A stretch of DNA of 60,694 bases from Cyanobium sp. ATX 6A2 (GCF_024346355.1 NZ_JAGQCU010000018.1:1-60694); one strand, 5' to 3'. Shown: positions 8,217 to 21,582, counted from the stretch's first letter. Translations and numbers: made by a program. Notes: generated by a model not told the origin, from the letters alone.

Positions 8217-10058
8217 TCACTCCACCGCCACGGCAGCCTCCGGCCGGCGGGGATCCACCACCCCAAGGCTCCCGGCCAGCTGGGGCGACCCCGCCGGGCC
8301 CGGCTGCCACAGCAGCTCCACGCTGTTGGCCGAGCCCATGGCGCTGCTCGCGGCCAGGCTGTGGCCCCGGGCCGCCAGCAGCGCCAGGGTGTCGGGGCTC
8401 AGGCCCTGCTCGTGGCTGAGCCGGTCGGGCCAGAGCTGGCTGTGCACCCGGGGGCTGGCCACCGCCGTGGCCAGGTTGTGGCCGTGCACGATCCGGTTGA
8501 GCAGCACCTGCAGCACGGTGGTGGGGATGCGGCTGCCCCCCGGCGATCCGGTGGCCAGCCAGGGACGGCCATCGGGGCGGAACACCAGGGCGGGGGCCAT
8601 CGAACTCAGGGGCCGCCGGCCCGGGGCGATGGCGTTGGCCTGCCCCTGCACCAGAGCGAAGGCATTGGGGCGCCCCGGGGCGGCGCTGAAGTCGTCCATC
8701 TCGTTGTTGAGCAGGAAGCCGGCGCCGGGCACGCTGATGCCGTTGCCGTAGGCGAAGTTCAAGGTGGTGGTGGTGGCCACCAGGCCGCCCCGGCGATCCG
8801 CCACCGACAGGTGGGTGGTGTTGTCACCGCCAACACCAGCAGCCGGCAGCCGAGCGGGATCCAGCTCGCTGGCCGGGCGATGGCTCAGGGGATCGATCTG
8901 CCGGCGCAACGACGCGGCATAGGGGCGGCTGAGCAGCCGCTCCAGGGGCATCGCCACCTGGTCCGGGTCCCCCAGCCAGCGGTTGCGGTCGCGGTACACC
9001 AGGTTCATGGCCTCCACCAGCCGGTGCAGCGAGGCGGCACTGTTCGGACCCCAGCTCTCCAGGGGCAGGGGCTCGAGGATCTGCAGCAGCTGCAGCAGCC
9101 CCACACCCCCGGCGCTGGGGGGCGGCATGGTGAGCAGCCCATGGCCGTGGAAGCGACCCACCAGGGGCCGCACCAGCTGGGCGCGGTAGGCGGCCAGATC
9201 GGCGGCGCTGATCAGGCCGCCCCGCTCCTCCATCAGCGCCACGATCCGCTCGGCGGTGGGGCCGGCGTAGAAGCCCGCGTCCCCGTTCTCGGCAATGCGC
9301 CGCAGGCTGGCGGCCAGATCGCTCTGGCGCAGCCGCTCGCCGGCGGCATAGGGCCGGAGCCCACCACCCGGCTGCAGCGGCGGCCGGTAGAACAGCGCGC
9401 GGGAGGTGGGGTCGGCCTGCAGCAGGGGCACCGCCCGGGCCAGGGACGCGGCCAGGGGCTCACCCACCGCGAAACCGTCCTCGGCCAGGCCGATCGCCGG
9501 CTGCAGCACCGCCGCCAGGCTGAGGCGGCCGTAGCAGCGCTGGGCCAGCACCAGCCCCGCCGGGGTACCCGGCACAGCGGTGCTGAGCAGGCTGCGGGTG
9601 GCCAGGCGCCGATCCACGCCGCCGTCCGGCGCCAGGAACAGATCCGCGGTGGCGGCCTGGGGGGCGGTTTCGCGGAAGTTCACGGCCACGGCCGTGCCGC
9701 CGCCGATCGCCAGCTCGGCGGCCGTGGGGCAGCCGCGAGCGGCCGCCGGCGACGGTCCCGGCAGCCACAGCACCAGGAAGCCGCCACCGCCGAGGTTGCC
9801 GGCCTGGGGCAGGGTCACGGCCAGGGCAAAGGAGGTGGCCACGGCCGCGTCCACGGCGTTGCCGCCCCGGCGCAGCGTCGCCGCGCCCACCTCCGAGGCC
9901 AGCCGGTCCTGGCTGGCCACCACCCCGCCGGCCGACACCACGCCATGGAAGCGCTGGTCGCGCTCCTGCAGGGGCGAGGCGCGCAGGGCCGGGGCCAGCA
10001 GCCCAGCCGCCACACCGAGCGCCGGCAGCAGCAGACGGATCAGCGGCCGCAGGGCCAT
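8217..10058 (-). CDS. ggt: Gamma-glutamyltransferase / glutathione hydrolase
   Basis: A 613-residue exported Ntn-hydrolase. It cleaves the gamma-glutamyl bond of glutathione and related peptides, releasing glutamate or moving it to an acceptor. Residues 1-27 (RLLLPALGVAAGLLAPALRA) are a signal peptide. The large subunit has ASEVGAATLRRGGNAVDAAV and the small subunit begins at the self-cleaving Thr in DNTTHLSVADRRG, corresponding to the TTHYSV of E. coli. NEMDDFSAAPG and PGGSRIPTTVLQVL complete the active-site signatures. The ATG is 2 bases after the stop of V-ATPase subunit A, so it looks co-transcribed with the ATPase. Activity is expected in the periplasm. Confidence 0.93.
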   Translation of the reverse strand: MALRPLIRLLLPALGVAAGLLAPALRASPLQERDQRFHGVVSAGGVVASQDRLASEVGAATLRRGGNAVDAAVATSFALAVTLPQAGNLGGGGFLVLWLPGPSPAAARGCPTAAELAIGGGTAVAVNFRETAPQAATADLFLAPDGGVDRRLATRSLLSTAVPGTPAGLVLAQRCYGRLSLAAVLQPAIGLAEDGFAVGEPLAASLARAVPLLQADPTSRALFYRPPLQPGGGLRPYAAGERLRQSDLAASLRRIAENGDAGFYAGPTAERIVALMEERGGLISAADLAAYRAQLVRPLVGRFHGHGLLTMPPPSAGGVGLLQLLQILEPLPLESWGPNSAASLHRLVEAMNLVYRDRNRWLGDPDQVAMPLERLLSRPYAASLRRQIDPLSHRPASELDPARLPAAGVGGDNTTHLSVADRRGGLVATTTTLNFAYGNGISVPGAGFLLNNEMDDFSAAPGRPNAFALVQGQANAIAPGRRPLSSMAPALVFRPDGRPWLATGSPGGSRIPTTVLQVLLNRIVHGHNLATAVASPRVHSQLWPDRLSHEQGLSPDTLALLAARGHSLAASSAMGSANSVELLWQPGPAGSPQLAGSLGVVDPRRPEAAVAVE

Positions 10059-10060
10059 GG

Positions 10061-11905
10061 TCAGGAGCTGGCCACGGGCAGGCAGGCCGCCTCGGCCAGG
10101 GCCTCGATCTGCTGCCGGTAGGAGAGGAAGCTGGGGGACTCCTCCTGGGCGTAGTTGAGGTTCTTGAACAGACCGGTGAGCCGCGTGAAGAAGTCGCGGG
10201 CGGCCGCCTTGTCGCTGAACTGATACGGGCGCTCGATCAGGTCGCAGACCAGATCGAGGCTGCGCTGCTGGCGACTGAGCGGACAGCTGGCATCCACCGC
10301 ATCGAAGGCGTCCTGCTGCAGATACACCATGTCCAGGAACTGGCCCTTCTGGTAGAGGAGAAAGTCGTCGAGACTCACCCCCTCCTCGCCGGTCACCTGG
10401 ATCATCTGCTGCACCCCGTCGCCGCGGTGCAGCAGATCGGTGAGCTGCTGCACGCGCGGCACCCAGTCGGGCGACAGGTGACTGGAGAACCAGCCCTCCA
10501 GCTGGCTGAAGTAGCGCGACCAGGAGAGCAGCAGATCCACCGCCGGATAGCAGCGCTTGTAGGCCCGTTCGGCACTCAGCCCGAGAAAGGTCTTCACGGT
10601 GCTGAGGGTGGACTGGGTGACCGGCTCCTCGAAGTTGCCGCCGGCGGGCGACACGGTGCCGATCATCGTGAGGCTGCCGATGCTGCCGTCGTTGGTGCGG
10701 ATGATGCCGGCCCGCTCGTAGATGGCCTTGATCGAGGAGTCGAGATAGGCGGGGAAGGCCTCTTCCCCCGGGATCTCCTCCAGCCGGCAGGAGGTTTCCC
10801 GCATCGCCTGGGCCCAGCGGGAGGTGGAATCGGCGATCAGGAGCACGTTGTAGCCCATCTGGCGGTAGTACTCGCCGAGGGTGAGGCCGGTGTAGATCGA
10901 GGCCTCCCGCGCCGCCACCGGCATCGAGGAGGTGTTGCAGATGATGATCGTGCGATCCATCAGCGAGCCGCCGCTCTTGGGGTCGGTGAGCTTGGGGAAT
11001 TCGGTGATCGTTTCCACCACCTCACCGGCCCGTTCGCCGCAGGCCACCACCAGCACGATGTCCACATCGCTGTGGCGCGAGATCAGGTTCTGCAGCACGG
11101 TTTTGCCGGCGCCGAAGGGCCCCGGGATGCAGCCGGTGCCGCCACGGGCGATGGGCAGAAAGGTGTCGATGATCCGCTGGGTGGTGATCATCGGCTCCTG
11201 CGGATAGAGGCGCTCGCTGGTGCGGTTTTCGAGCAGGTGCTGGGGCAGGGGGCGGCGCACCGGCCAGTGCTGCACCAGGGTGAGCGAGCGGCTCTGGCCG
11301 CTGCCATCGACGATGCGGGCCACCACGGTGTCCACCGTGAATGAGCCCTGCTGGATCCAGTCCAGGCGCACCGTGCCCGACAGGTCGAAGGGCACCATGA
11401 TCTTGTGGCTGAAGCGCCCCTCCTGCACGGTGCCGATCACGTCGCCGGCCCGCAGCGTGTCGCCCATCCGGGCTGTGGACTGGAACGACCACTTCGCCTC
11501 CGGATCCAGGGGCGTCACCGCGGCGCCCCGGGGCAGGAAGGTGCCGTAGCCGGCGGCGAGGCCGGCCAGGGGGTTCTGCAGCCCGTCGTACACCTGGGTC
11601 AACAGCCCCGGGCCCAGGCTCACCGAGAGCAGCTCGCCGGTCTGCTCCACCGGATCCCCCACCCCCACGCCGCGGGTGCTCTCGAACACCTGGGCATCGG
11701 CGCTGGTGCCGTTCACCCGCAGCACCTCGGCCTTGAGCCGCTCCTGCCGGTCGCCATCCAGGCGCCGGGGGCAGATGTAGATCAGCTCGTTCTTGAGGAT
11801 CGGCCGCGGCTGGCTGGGGGCCATGGCGATCGTCACCAGATCGTCCTGAACAGCCACCACACGGGCGGGATTGAAGCTGGCGGCGGCTGTGGTCGCGTCG
11901 GTCAT
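10061..11905 (-). CDS. ntpA: V-type ATPase subunit A (catalytic)
   Basis: A 614-residue catalytic subunit of a V/A-type rotary ATPase. GPFGAGKTVLQNLISRHSDV is the P-loop (family G-x-F-G-x-G-K-T). VVACGERAGEVVETI, IADSTSRWAQAMRE (Walker B region) and PGEEAFPAYLDS are canonical. The V-type non-homologous insert between the barrel and the P-loop is present (GDVIGTVQEGRFSHKI region), separating it from F-type beta. The gene overlaps DUF2764 by 4 bases and is last of the seven ATPase genes here. It would hydrolyse or make ATP at the cytoplasmic head, alternating with subunit B. A V-type enzyme is not standard cyanobacterial equipment. Confidence 0.96.
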   Translation of the reverse strand: MTDATTAAASFNPARVVAVQDDLVTIAMAPSQPRPILKNELIYICPRRLDGDRQERLKAEVLRVNGTSADAQVFESTRGVGVGDPVEQTGELLSVSLGPGLLTQVYDGLQNPLAGLAAGYGTFLPRGAAVTPLDPEAKWSFQSTARMGDTLRAGDVIGTVQEGRFSHKIMVPFDLSGTVRLDWIQQGSFTVDTVVARIVDGSGQSRSLTLVQHWPVRRPLPQHLLENRTSERLYPQEPMITTQRIIDTFLPIARGGTGCIPGPFGAGKTVLQNLISRHSDVDIVLVVACGERAGEVVETITEFPKLTDPKSGGSLMDRTIIICNTSSMPVAAREASIYTGLTLGEYYRQMGYNVLLIADSTSRWAQAMRETSCRLEEIPGEEAFPAYLDSSIKAIYERAGIIRTNDGSIGSLTMIGTVSPAGGNFEEPVTQSTLSTVKTFLGLSAERAYKRCYPAVDLLLSWSRYFSQLEGWFSSHLSPDWVPRVQQLTDLLHRGDGVQQMIQVTGEEGVSLDDFLLYQKGQFLDMVYLQQDAFDAVDASCPLSRQQRSLDLVCDLIERPYQFSDKAAARDFFTRLTGLFKNLNYAQEESPSFLSYRQQIEALAEAACLPVASS

Positions 11906-12642
11906 CGGGCTGCGCAGACGGCGATGGTGTCGGTGAAGCGGCCGAGGCCGCCATGAACGAGCTGGCGGAAGCGCCGGGCGGCGGCAACGGTGTCGTAGTT
12001 CGACCAGCGCTCCACCAGGCTCCAGCGGGCCAGGTAGATCACCACCGCCTCGAAGTCGAAGTTGTGGCCCTGGGCCAGGCGATCGAGTTCGCGCCAGATC
12101 AGGGTGAACAGCAGGCGCTCGAGGCCGATCAGGTCGTTGCTCTCCAGCAGGCGCACGGCCTCGCCGATCCAGGGGAGCACGCCGGCCAGCCCCAGGGTGG
12201 GTTCACTCCAGTGGCGCTCGATCGTGGGCAGCAGGGGCCCATACCCCCAGGCCTGATCGCGGGGGGGTTCGCTCTCGCCGCGGTGGCGGCGACGCAGGGC
12301 GGCCACCACCGTGCGCAGATCGAGCCGGTGGCCCACCAGTTGGCGCAGCAGCGGGTTGCTCACCTCCCGGAAGAACCGCTGGGTGTCCGCCAGCAGCAGG
12401 GCATCGCCGCCGGCGCCCCCCTGGGCCGCTCCCCCGCCGGAGGTGCCGCCGTCGTCGCTGCTGGTCTCGAAGAGCCCCTGGGAGAGGATGCCGATGGCGC
12501 GATCCAGGCTGCGGCGGTCGTTGGGGTGCAGCAGGGAGAGCCGGCTCTGCAGCTTCAGGCGGGAGATGGCCGGCTCGCGGGCCTCGAACAACCCCCCCAG
12601 GGGCGGCAGGCTGGCCACCAGGGTGGTGTAGCGGGGGCTCAC
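11902..12642 (-). CDS. DUF2764 protein of the V-type ATPase operon
   Basis: A 246-residue protein beginning MSPRYTTLVASLPPLG, the typical DUF2764 opening (aromatic, L-V-A-S-L-P-x-L). These proteins lie between subunits E and A in the V-ATPase operons of Chlamydia, spirochaetes and Bacteroidetes, and are thought to replace or resemble the C/AC39 subunit that links head to membrane rotor. A Gly/Ala/Ser-rich loop (SDDGGTSGGGAAQGG, residues about 62-76) is unusual. The C-terminal half (LLFTLIWRELDRLAQGHNFDFEAVVIYLAR, here split: helix to H then NFDF) is helical and AC39-like. It overlaps both neighbours by 4 bases. Confidence 0.75.
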   Translation of the reverse strand: MSPRYTTLVASLPPLGGLFEAREPAISRLKLQSRLSLLHPNDRRSLDRAIGILSQGLFETSSDDGGTSGGGAAQGGAGGDALLLADTQRFFREVSNPLLRQLVGHRLDLRTVVAALRRRHRGESEPPRDQAWGYGPLLPTIERHWSEPTLGLAGVLPWIGEAVRLLESNDLIGLERLLFTLIWRELDRLAQGHNFDFEAVVIYLARWSLVERWSNYDTVAAARRFRQLVHGGLGRFTDTIAVCAAR

Positions 12643-13340
12643 TTCACCACCCCCTCCAGCAGCGCCCGGAAGCGGGGCTGCAGATGTTCGAGGATGGCGT
12701 CAGCGACGGCCCGGTCGCTGAGGTCGAGCACCACCTCCCGATCCACCAGGCGCAGGCTCAGGCCGGCGGCCTGACCTCGGCCCACACCGAAGCTCACCCC
12801 CTCCCGCAGCATGCCGGCGGACACCAGGCGCACGAACTGGGTGAGTTCCCCCTGGGCCAGCTCCTCGGGGTTCTGGCTGAGCTCGGCGAAACCCACCGCC
12901 CGCTGCGGCAGCAGCACTTCGATCTGCTCGGCGCGGTCGGCCTCGGGGCGCACCCGGCCCACCACCTCGAGAATCATCTTCTCCAGCAACTCCTGCTTCT
13001 GTTGCTCCTCGCCCAGCAGCTGGCGCACCTCGCCCCGGAAGCGCTCCATCAGCCGGGTCTTCATGGTGAGCACGGCATCGCGCAGGGCCAGTTCCAGCGC
13101 CTCACGGCCCGATTGCTCCAGGTTGCCGGCCTGCCTGCGGGCGTCGGCCACGATCCGCTCGGCCTGCTGGCGGGCCTGATCGAGGGTCTGGCGGGCGTCG
13201 GCCTGGGCCTGGGTCACGATCTCCTCGGCCTGGCTGCGGCCGGCCTCCACGCCCTGATCCCGCAGGCGCGCGATCAGGCCCTCCACCCCGGCAGCCACCT
13301 GCACGGGGGTGTCCTTGCGGCTGGAGCGTTGCTGGGCCAT
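12639..13340 (-). CDS. ntpE: V-type ATPase subunit E (peripheral stalk)
   Basis: A 233-residue stator subunit. The N-terminal half is a long charged coiled coil (about residues 15-110: repeated A/Q/E/R heptads such as AEEIVTQAQADARQTLDQAR) and the C-terminal half is the globular E domain (SAGMLREGVSFGVG, LSLRLVDREVVLDLSDRAV). The ATG at 13340 (MAQQRSSRKD) is chosen because the frame above it is Pro/Arg-rich shadow text. It follows the proteolipid gene by 67 bases and overlaps DUF2764 by 4. No separate subunit G/H is present, so E probably forms the stalk alone or with an unlinked partner. Confidence 0.85.
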   Translation of the reverse strand: MAQQRSSRKDTPVQVAAGVEGLIARLRDQGVEAGRSQAEEIVTQAQADARQTLDQARQQAERIVADARRQAGNLEQSGREALELALRDAVLTMKTRLMERFRGEVRQLLGEEQQKQELLEKMILEVVGRVRPEADRAEQIEVLLPQRAVGFAELSQNPEELAQGELTQFVRLVSAGMLREGVSFGVGRGQAAGLSLRLVDREVVLDLSDRAVADAILEHLQPRFRALLEGVVK

Positions 13341-13407
13341 GGGAACGACGCTTGCGCGGGCGGGGTGGGGGTGCGGGAGCTGGTGGGGTCGGCGGGCGGG
13401 GTGGGAC

Positions 13408-13863
13408 TCAGCTGGTGGGGATGCCACCGGCCGCCACCAGGGCGAACACGAAGGCGAACACGGCGAAGCCCTCCACGATCGCCGCCGGCGCCAGGGCCAG
13501 GCCGAAGATCTCCGGCTTCGACTTGGAGCCGGAGATCGCCGAGGCACAGCAGAGGCCCTGGTAGATGGCGGCCACCAGGAAGGCCAGGCCCGAGAGCACG
13601 CCGATGCCGAACAGCCCCCCGGAATTGATCGGCGTGACGGGGCGGTTGAGGATGAACATCACGACGATGCCGTAGATCGACATCGAGGAGGGCAGGGCCG
13701 AGAGCCCCACGAAGCGTCCATAGCCGCTGCTCACCTCCATCATCGCGCCGATGGCGGCCTGGCCGGCGATGGTGCAGCCGATGGCGGCCCCGATCGCCCC
13801 CAGGGCCACCGGGGCATAGATGCCGATCCAGCCGAGCACGGTGAGGGAGAGATGGTCGTTCAC
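13408..13863 (-). CDS. ntpK: V-type ATPase proteolipid subunit K (rotor ring)
   Basis: A 151-residue, four-helix proteolipid, i.e. a duplicated hairpin. Only the second hairpin keeps the ion carboxylate, in AAIVEGFAVFAFVFALV (like Glu139 of Enterococcus hirae NtpK). Helix 3 AAIYQGLCCAS keeps the Gln110 equivalent. The helix 2 segment LPSSMSIYGIVV lines up with NtpK LPGTQGLYGF: Leu61 is kept, Thr64 becomes Ser and Gln65 becomes Met. The Na+ site is therefore largely but not fully preserved, and H+ or Na+ coupling is open. It overlaps subunit I by 4 bases. Confidence 0.92.
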   Translation of the reverse strand: MNDHLSLTVLGWIGIYAPVALGAIGAAIGCTIAGQAAIGAMMEVSSGYGRFVGLSALPSSMSIYGIVVMFILNRPVTPINSGGLFGIGVLSGLAFLVAAIYQGLCCASAISGSKSKPEIFGLALAPAAIVEGFAVFAFVFALVAAGGIPTS

Positions 13864-15683
13864 GAAGCAGGCTCCTTTTTGAGAAATGGCTTGAAGGGAA
13901 TCCCCTCACCGGAGAGGCCCCAGTTGAAGAATTCGATGTAGTTCAGGCGCAGTCCATGAACAAAGCCGCTGATCACGGCCAGCAGCAGATTGATGCCATG
14001 GCCGAGGATCAGGATCAGGATGGCGATGGGCAGGGCCAGCACCACCCCCGACTGCACCACCTGGGTGGCCAGTTGGTTGAACGTGACCGCCAGGGAGGCG
14101 CTGGCCAGACCCAGGGCAAACAGCCGCAGGTAGCTCATCACATCCCCGAACAATTTGGAGATGTTGGTGAGTGAACCCAGGCCATCGATCAGCCGCAGCA
14201 GCAGGTGGGCCGGATGGGAGATGCGGCGCTCACTGCTGAGCAGCAGGATGGTGAGCAGGCCGCCCACACCCAGTCCCACCCCCAGGTGCAGCCCCCAGGC
14301 AACGCCGGCCCCCAGGTAGAGCACGAAGCCCGCCAGGATCACCGCCATCCAGCCCAGGGGGCGGGCCCGGGCCGCCACACCCGTGGCCCGCACCGCCACG
14401 ATGCCGTTGGCCAGCAGCAGATGCAGGGCGCCCACCACCAGGGCGAGCTTCATCATCGCGTCGTAGTCGTTGAGGTTGATCACCTTCAGGGCCGCCAGCG
14501 GTGAGGCGGCGGCCGGGGGGATGCCGAAATAACTGCCGGCGAGGATGCCGTAGATCAGCGCGAAGCTCAGGCCCACCAGCGCCTGAATGCGGAAGTGGCG
14601 CCCCCCGGCCGTGCGGCCCATGCTCCGCCACAACAGGCCCACCACCACGGCCAGCACCAGGGCGTAGCCGGCGTCGGCCAGGATCATGGCGAAGAACACG
14701 GCGAAGGAGAAAAACACCAGCAACGAAGGGTCCCAGTCGCGATAGGCGGGGGTTTCGTAGAAGGTCACCAGGTCCTGGCCGCCGCTCAGGGCGGGGGGGT
14801 TCTCCAGCAGGGTGGGCGGCGTGTCGCGGGGCTGGGGCGTTTCCGCCAGCCAGGCCAGGCCGCGGCTGGCCGTGAAGGCCTCCAGCCGGGGCAGCTCCCG
14901 ACGCGGCAGCCAGCCCTGGAGCTGCACGAGGCTGTCGTCGTCGCGGGTCATGGCGCTGGCTTCGGCCCGGGCCTGGGCGTCTTCGGCGCGGGCCAGATGG
15001 CGGCAGAGCAGGAAGATCCAGCGGCTGAGGGCCTCATGCTCGGCCTCCACCTCCTCGAGGGCGGAGCGGGCCGCATCGAGCTGACAGCGCACCGTGGCCG
15101 GCGATTCGGAGCCCACACGGGAGCGGGGCACCGGCAGGGCGGCGGCGTTGGGTTCCGCCGCCGCGATCAGCACCACATAGAGGTGGCGGGGGCTCTCGTA
15201 GAGCTGCTGCCAGGGGGTGTCGAGCTGGGCCAGGGCCTGCCGGAACGCCTTCGCCTTCGCCTGGGGCACCCGGTAGAACCACAGGCGCTGCCCCCCCAGG
15301 TGATCGAGATCGGGGAGCACGAAGTCACCCCAGGGCTCCAGTTGCTGCAGGCGGGCCTGCAGGGCCAGCACTCGGTCTTCGGCCTCGCGCTTGGCGCCCC
15401 GGTTGGCGAGGGCCTCGGCGATCAGGCGATCGAAATCGAACGCCGCATCAACCCGCGTCTGGTGACGCAGCCGGCGCACATCGCCGAGGTAGCGCAGGGC
15501 CTTGCGGGCATCCTCGATGGGCCGGCTGCTCACGAACGGCTCCGCCCCCTCCCCGGAATCCTGCTGCGGGTTGTGCAGCGGAATCAGATGCACACAGCCC
15601 AGCTGCTGCAGGCCTTCGACGAGGTCGTGCTTGTCGGCGGTGAGGCCGATCACGGTGACTTTGCTGAGGGGAACGATGGTCAT
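13860..15683 (-). CDS. ntpI: V-type ATPase subunit I (stator a-subunit)
   Basis: A 607-residue subunit with a cytoplasmic N-terminal half (residues 1-300, MTIVPLSKVTVIGLTADKHD, with a coiled coil near ANRGAKREAEDRVLALQAR) and a C-terminal half with about seven membrane helices. SYLRLFALGLASASLAV carries the conserved Arg that faces the rotor carboxylate, and FNQLATQVV follows. HGINLLLAVISGFVHGLRL and YIEFFNWGLSGEGIPFKPF are typical of the family's end. It overlaps subunit D and subunit K by 4 bases each, implying coupled translation. The length is at the short end of bacterial subunit I. Confidence 0.92.
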   Translation of the reverse strand: MTIVPLSKVTVIGLTADKHDLVEGLQQLGCVHLIPLHNPQQDSGEGAEPFVSSRPIEDARKALRYLGDVRRLRHQTRVDAAFDFDRLIAEALANRGAKREAEDRVLALQARLQQLEPWGDFVLPDLDHLGGQRLWFYRVPQAKAKAFRQALAQLDTPWQQLYESPRHLYVVLIAAAEPNAAALPVPRSRVGSESPATVRCQLDAARSALEEVEAEHEALSRWIFLLCRHLARAEDAQARAEASAMTRDDDSLVQLQGWLPRRELPRLEAFTASRGLAWLAETPQPRDTPPTLLENPPALSGGQDLVTFYETPAYRDWDPSLLVFFSFAVFFAMILADAGYALVLAVVVGLLWRSMGRTAGGRHFRIQALVGLSFALIYGILAGSYFGIPPAAASPLAALKVINLNDYDAMMKLALVVGALHLLLANGIVAVRATGVAARARPLGWMAVILAGFVLYLGAGVAWGLHLGVGLGVGGLLTILLLSSERRISHPAHLLLRLIDGLGSLTNISKLFGDVMSYLRLFALGLASASLAVTFNQLATQVVQSGVVLALPIAILILILGHGINLLLAVISGFVHGLRLNYIEFFNWGLSGEGIPFKPFLKKEPAS

Positions 15684-16285
15684 CGCGTCTGGGCCCGCTC
15701 CTTCTTGCGCTTGGCGAGCTTGGAATTCACCACCCCGGCCCGATCGGCGTCGGAGAGATAGATGGCAATGGAGCGGATGTTGCTCCGGGTGCGCGGAATC
15801 AGCACCTTGTCGAAGAGGTTGAAGCGCTGGGTCACGGTGCGCTCGGCCTGCACCAGCCGCTCGATCCGCTCCCGGGCCACCTGCAGCCGAACCTGGGTCT
15901 CCAGCGCCTCCCGCAGACAGCCCACCACGTGATCCACCCAGAAGGGCAGGCTGAGCAGGCCGTAGTGGGCCACCGCCACCGTGATCGCCTCAACCCGGGG
16001 CAGGCGGGTGCCGATCAGGTTTTCCTCGCTGAGCCGCACCTCCACCACCCGGGCCAGACCCTCGAGCCGGATGTGCTCGTGGGCCAGCATCGGGCACACG
16101 CGGGCCACCTCGGCCTCGAGCTCGCGGCAGCGCTCCTCCAGCACCTGCAGCTGGCGCCGCGCCCGGGCCCGCTCGGCGCTGATCTGGCGGCGCTTGAGAT
16201 CCAGCGACGGCAGCACGGCGCCATAGGTTTTGAGCAGGCCCTTCTGGCGGCTGAGCGAGGCCTTGGTGAGGGTGATCCGGCCCAT
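15680..16285 (-). CDS. ntpD: V-type ATPase subunit D (central rotor shaft)
   Basis: A 201-residue central-shaft subunit, almost wholly coiled coil: MGRITLTKASLSRQKGLLKT at the start and QRFNLFDKVLIPRTRSNI near the end are V-type D signatures, and DADRAGVVNSKLAKRKKERAQ closes the antiparallel pair. It transmits rotation between the A3B3 head and the membrane ring, as gamma does in F-type enzymes. It starts 10 bases after subunit B and overlaps subunit I by 4. Subunit F, normally bound to D, is not encoded here. Confidence 0.92.
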   Translation of the reverse strand: MGRITLTKASLSRQKGLLKTYGAVLPSLDLKRRQISAERARARRQLQVLEERCRELEAEVARVCPMLAHEHIRLEGLARVVEVRLSEENLIGTRLPRVEAITVAVAHYGLLSLPFWVDHVVGCLREALETQVRLQVARERIERLVQAERTVTQRFNLFDKVLIPRTRSNIRSIAIYLSDADRAGVVNSKLAKRKKERAQTR

Positions 16286-16295
16286 CAGGGTGTCC

Positions 16296-17636
16296 TCATG
16301 GGGCCTTGGGGAAGTACTTGTCGATCAGCTCCTGCTTCATCAGCAGTTCCTGGGGCTCGAAGCACTCCGCCATCGTCTGCCAGGCCAGATCCAGGGCGGC
16401 CTCGAGGGCCATGTCCACGTTGATGTCCATGAAGCGCTCGCGGAAGAGATCGCCGAAGCGGATCAGCTTCTGGTCGTAGCTGGAGAGATCGAAGGCCATC
16501 GCCTGCTTCTGCTGGGCATCGCGGGCGCCGGAGTAGAGGCGGATCGTGGTGTTCATCACCTGGTTGTGATCATCCCGGGTCTGCTTGCCGATCACGTTCT
16601 GCTTGAGCCGCGACAGCGAGCCGAAGGGATCGATCACCCCGTTGTGCAGATAGAACTGCCCTTCGGTGATGTAGCCGGTGTTGTCCGGCACCGGATGGGT
16701 GATGTCACCGCCGGGCATGGTGGTCACGGTGAGCAGCGTCACCGAGCCGCCCTTGGCATAGTCGGCGGCCTTTTCGTAGCGGCGGGCGAGCTGGGAGTAG
16801 AGGTCGCCCGGATAGCCCCGGTTGGCCGGCACCTGATCCATGGCGATGCTCACCTCCTTGAGGGCATCGGCGAAGGCGGTCATGTCGGTGAGCAGCACCA
16901 GCACCCGCTTGCCCTCCTCCACCGCGAAGCGCTCCGCCACCGCCAGGGCCATGTCCGGGATCAGCATGCGCTCCACGATCGAATCGGAGGCCAGGTTCAC
17001 GAACATCACCGTGCGGTGAAACACGCCGGCGTCTTCGAAGGTTTTGCGGAACGCGTAGTAGTCGTCGAAGATCAGGCCGAGGCCGCCGAAGATCACCACG
17101 TCGGCGTCGGCCTGGATGCCGATCCGCCCCAGAAAGGCGTTGAACGGTTCGCCCGACACCGAAAAGATCGGGATCTTCTGGCTCTCCACCAAGCAGTTGT
17201 AGACGTCGATCATCGGCACGTTGGTGCGGATCATCTTCGAGGCCAGCACGCGCCGCATCGGGTTCACCGACGGCCCACCGATGGTGACGCGGGGATCTCC
17301 GGACAGGTCGGGGCCGCCGTCGATGGGCTCGCCGGTGCCGCGGAACACCCGGCCCAGAATGTTGCCGGAGTAGGTCACCGTCATCGGGTGGCCGAGGAAG
17401 CGCACCTGGGAGGCGGTGGACACCCCCTTGGTGCCGCTGAACACCTGCAGCGCCACCGAGTGTTCGCGCAGATCGATCACCTGCGCCAGCGACTGGCTGC
17501 CATCGGCGGCGTGCACCACGGCCAGATCGTTGAAGCGGGGCGCGCCGTCGCTGTCGTGACCGCCGGGGGGCACCTCCACGCGAATGATGTCGCCGGCGAT
17601 CTCGAGCACCTTGGAGTAGCTGATCAGAACGCTCAT
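16296..17636 (-). CDS. ntpB: V-type ATPase subunit B (non-catalytic)
   Basis: A 446-residue regulatory head subunit. It lacks a true P-loop ([18 protein letters not shown] at that place), as expected for [17 protein letters not shown] and [18 protein letters not shown] are signatures of V-type B, and [20 protein letters not shown] is the diagnostic C-terminal motif. The ATG at 17636 ([10 protein letters not shown]) has AGGAG 6 bases upstream; the 12 codons above it are Gly/Ala shadow. It is the first ATPase gene in this order, 64 bases after the oxoprolinase stop, the largest gap in the run and so a possible internal promoter site. Confidence 0.95.
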   Translation of the reverse strand: MSVLISYSKVLEIAGDIIRVEVPPGGHDSDGAPRFNDLAVVHAADGSQSLAQVIDLREHSVALQVFSGTKGVSTASQVRFLGHPMTVTYSGNILGRVFRGTGEPIDGGPDLSGDPRVTIGGPSVNPMRRVLASKMIRTNVPMIDVYNCLVESQKIPIFSVSGEPFNAFLGRIGIQADADVVIFGGLGLIFDDYYAFRKTFEDAGVFHRTVMFVNLASDSIVERMLIPDMALAVAERFAVEEGKRVLVLLTDMTAFADALKEVSIAMDQVPANRGYPGDLYSQLARRYEKAADYAKGGSVTLLTVTTMPGGDITHPVPDNTGYITEGQFYLHNGVIDPFGSLSRLKQNVIGKQTRDDHNQVMNTTIRLYSGARDAQQKQAMAFDLSSYDQKLIRFGDLFRERFMDINVDMALEAALDLAWQTMAECFEPQELLMKQELIDKYFPKAP

Positions 17637-17700
17637 CGCTGCTCCTGCCGAACCCACGGCGCCGGCCCCCACTCTGGAGCGGATGGAGAGGTCTGGGCGC

Positions 17701-21581
<3,881 letters not shown>

Positions 21582-21582
<1 letters not shown>

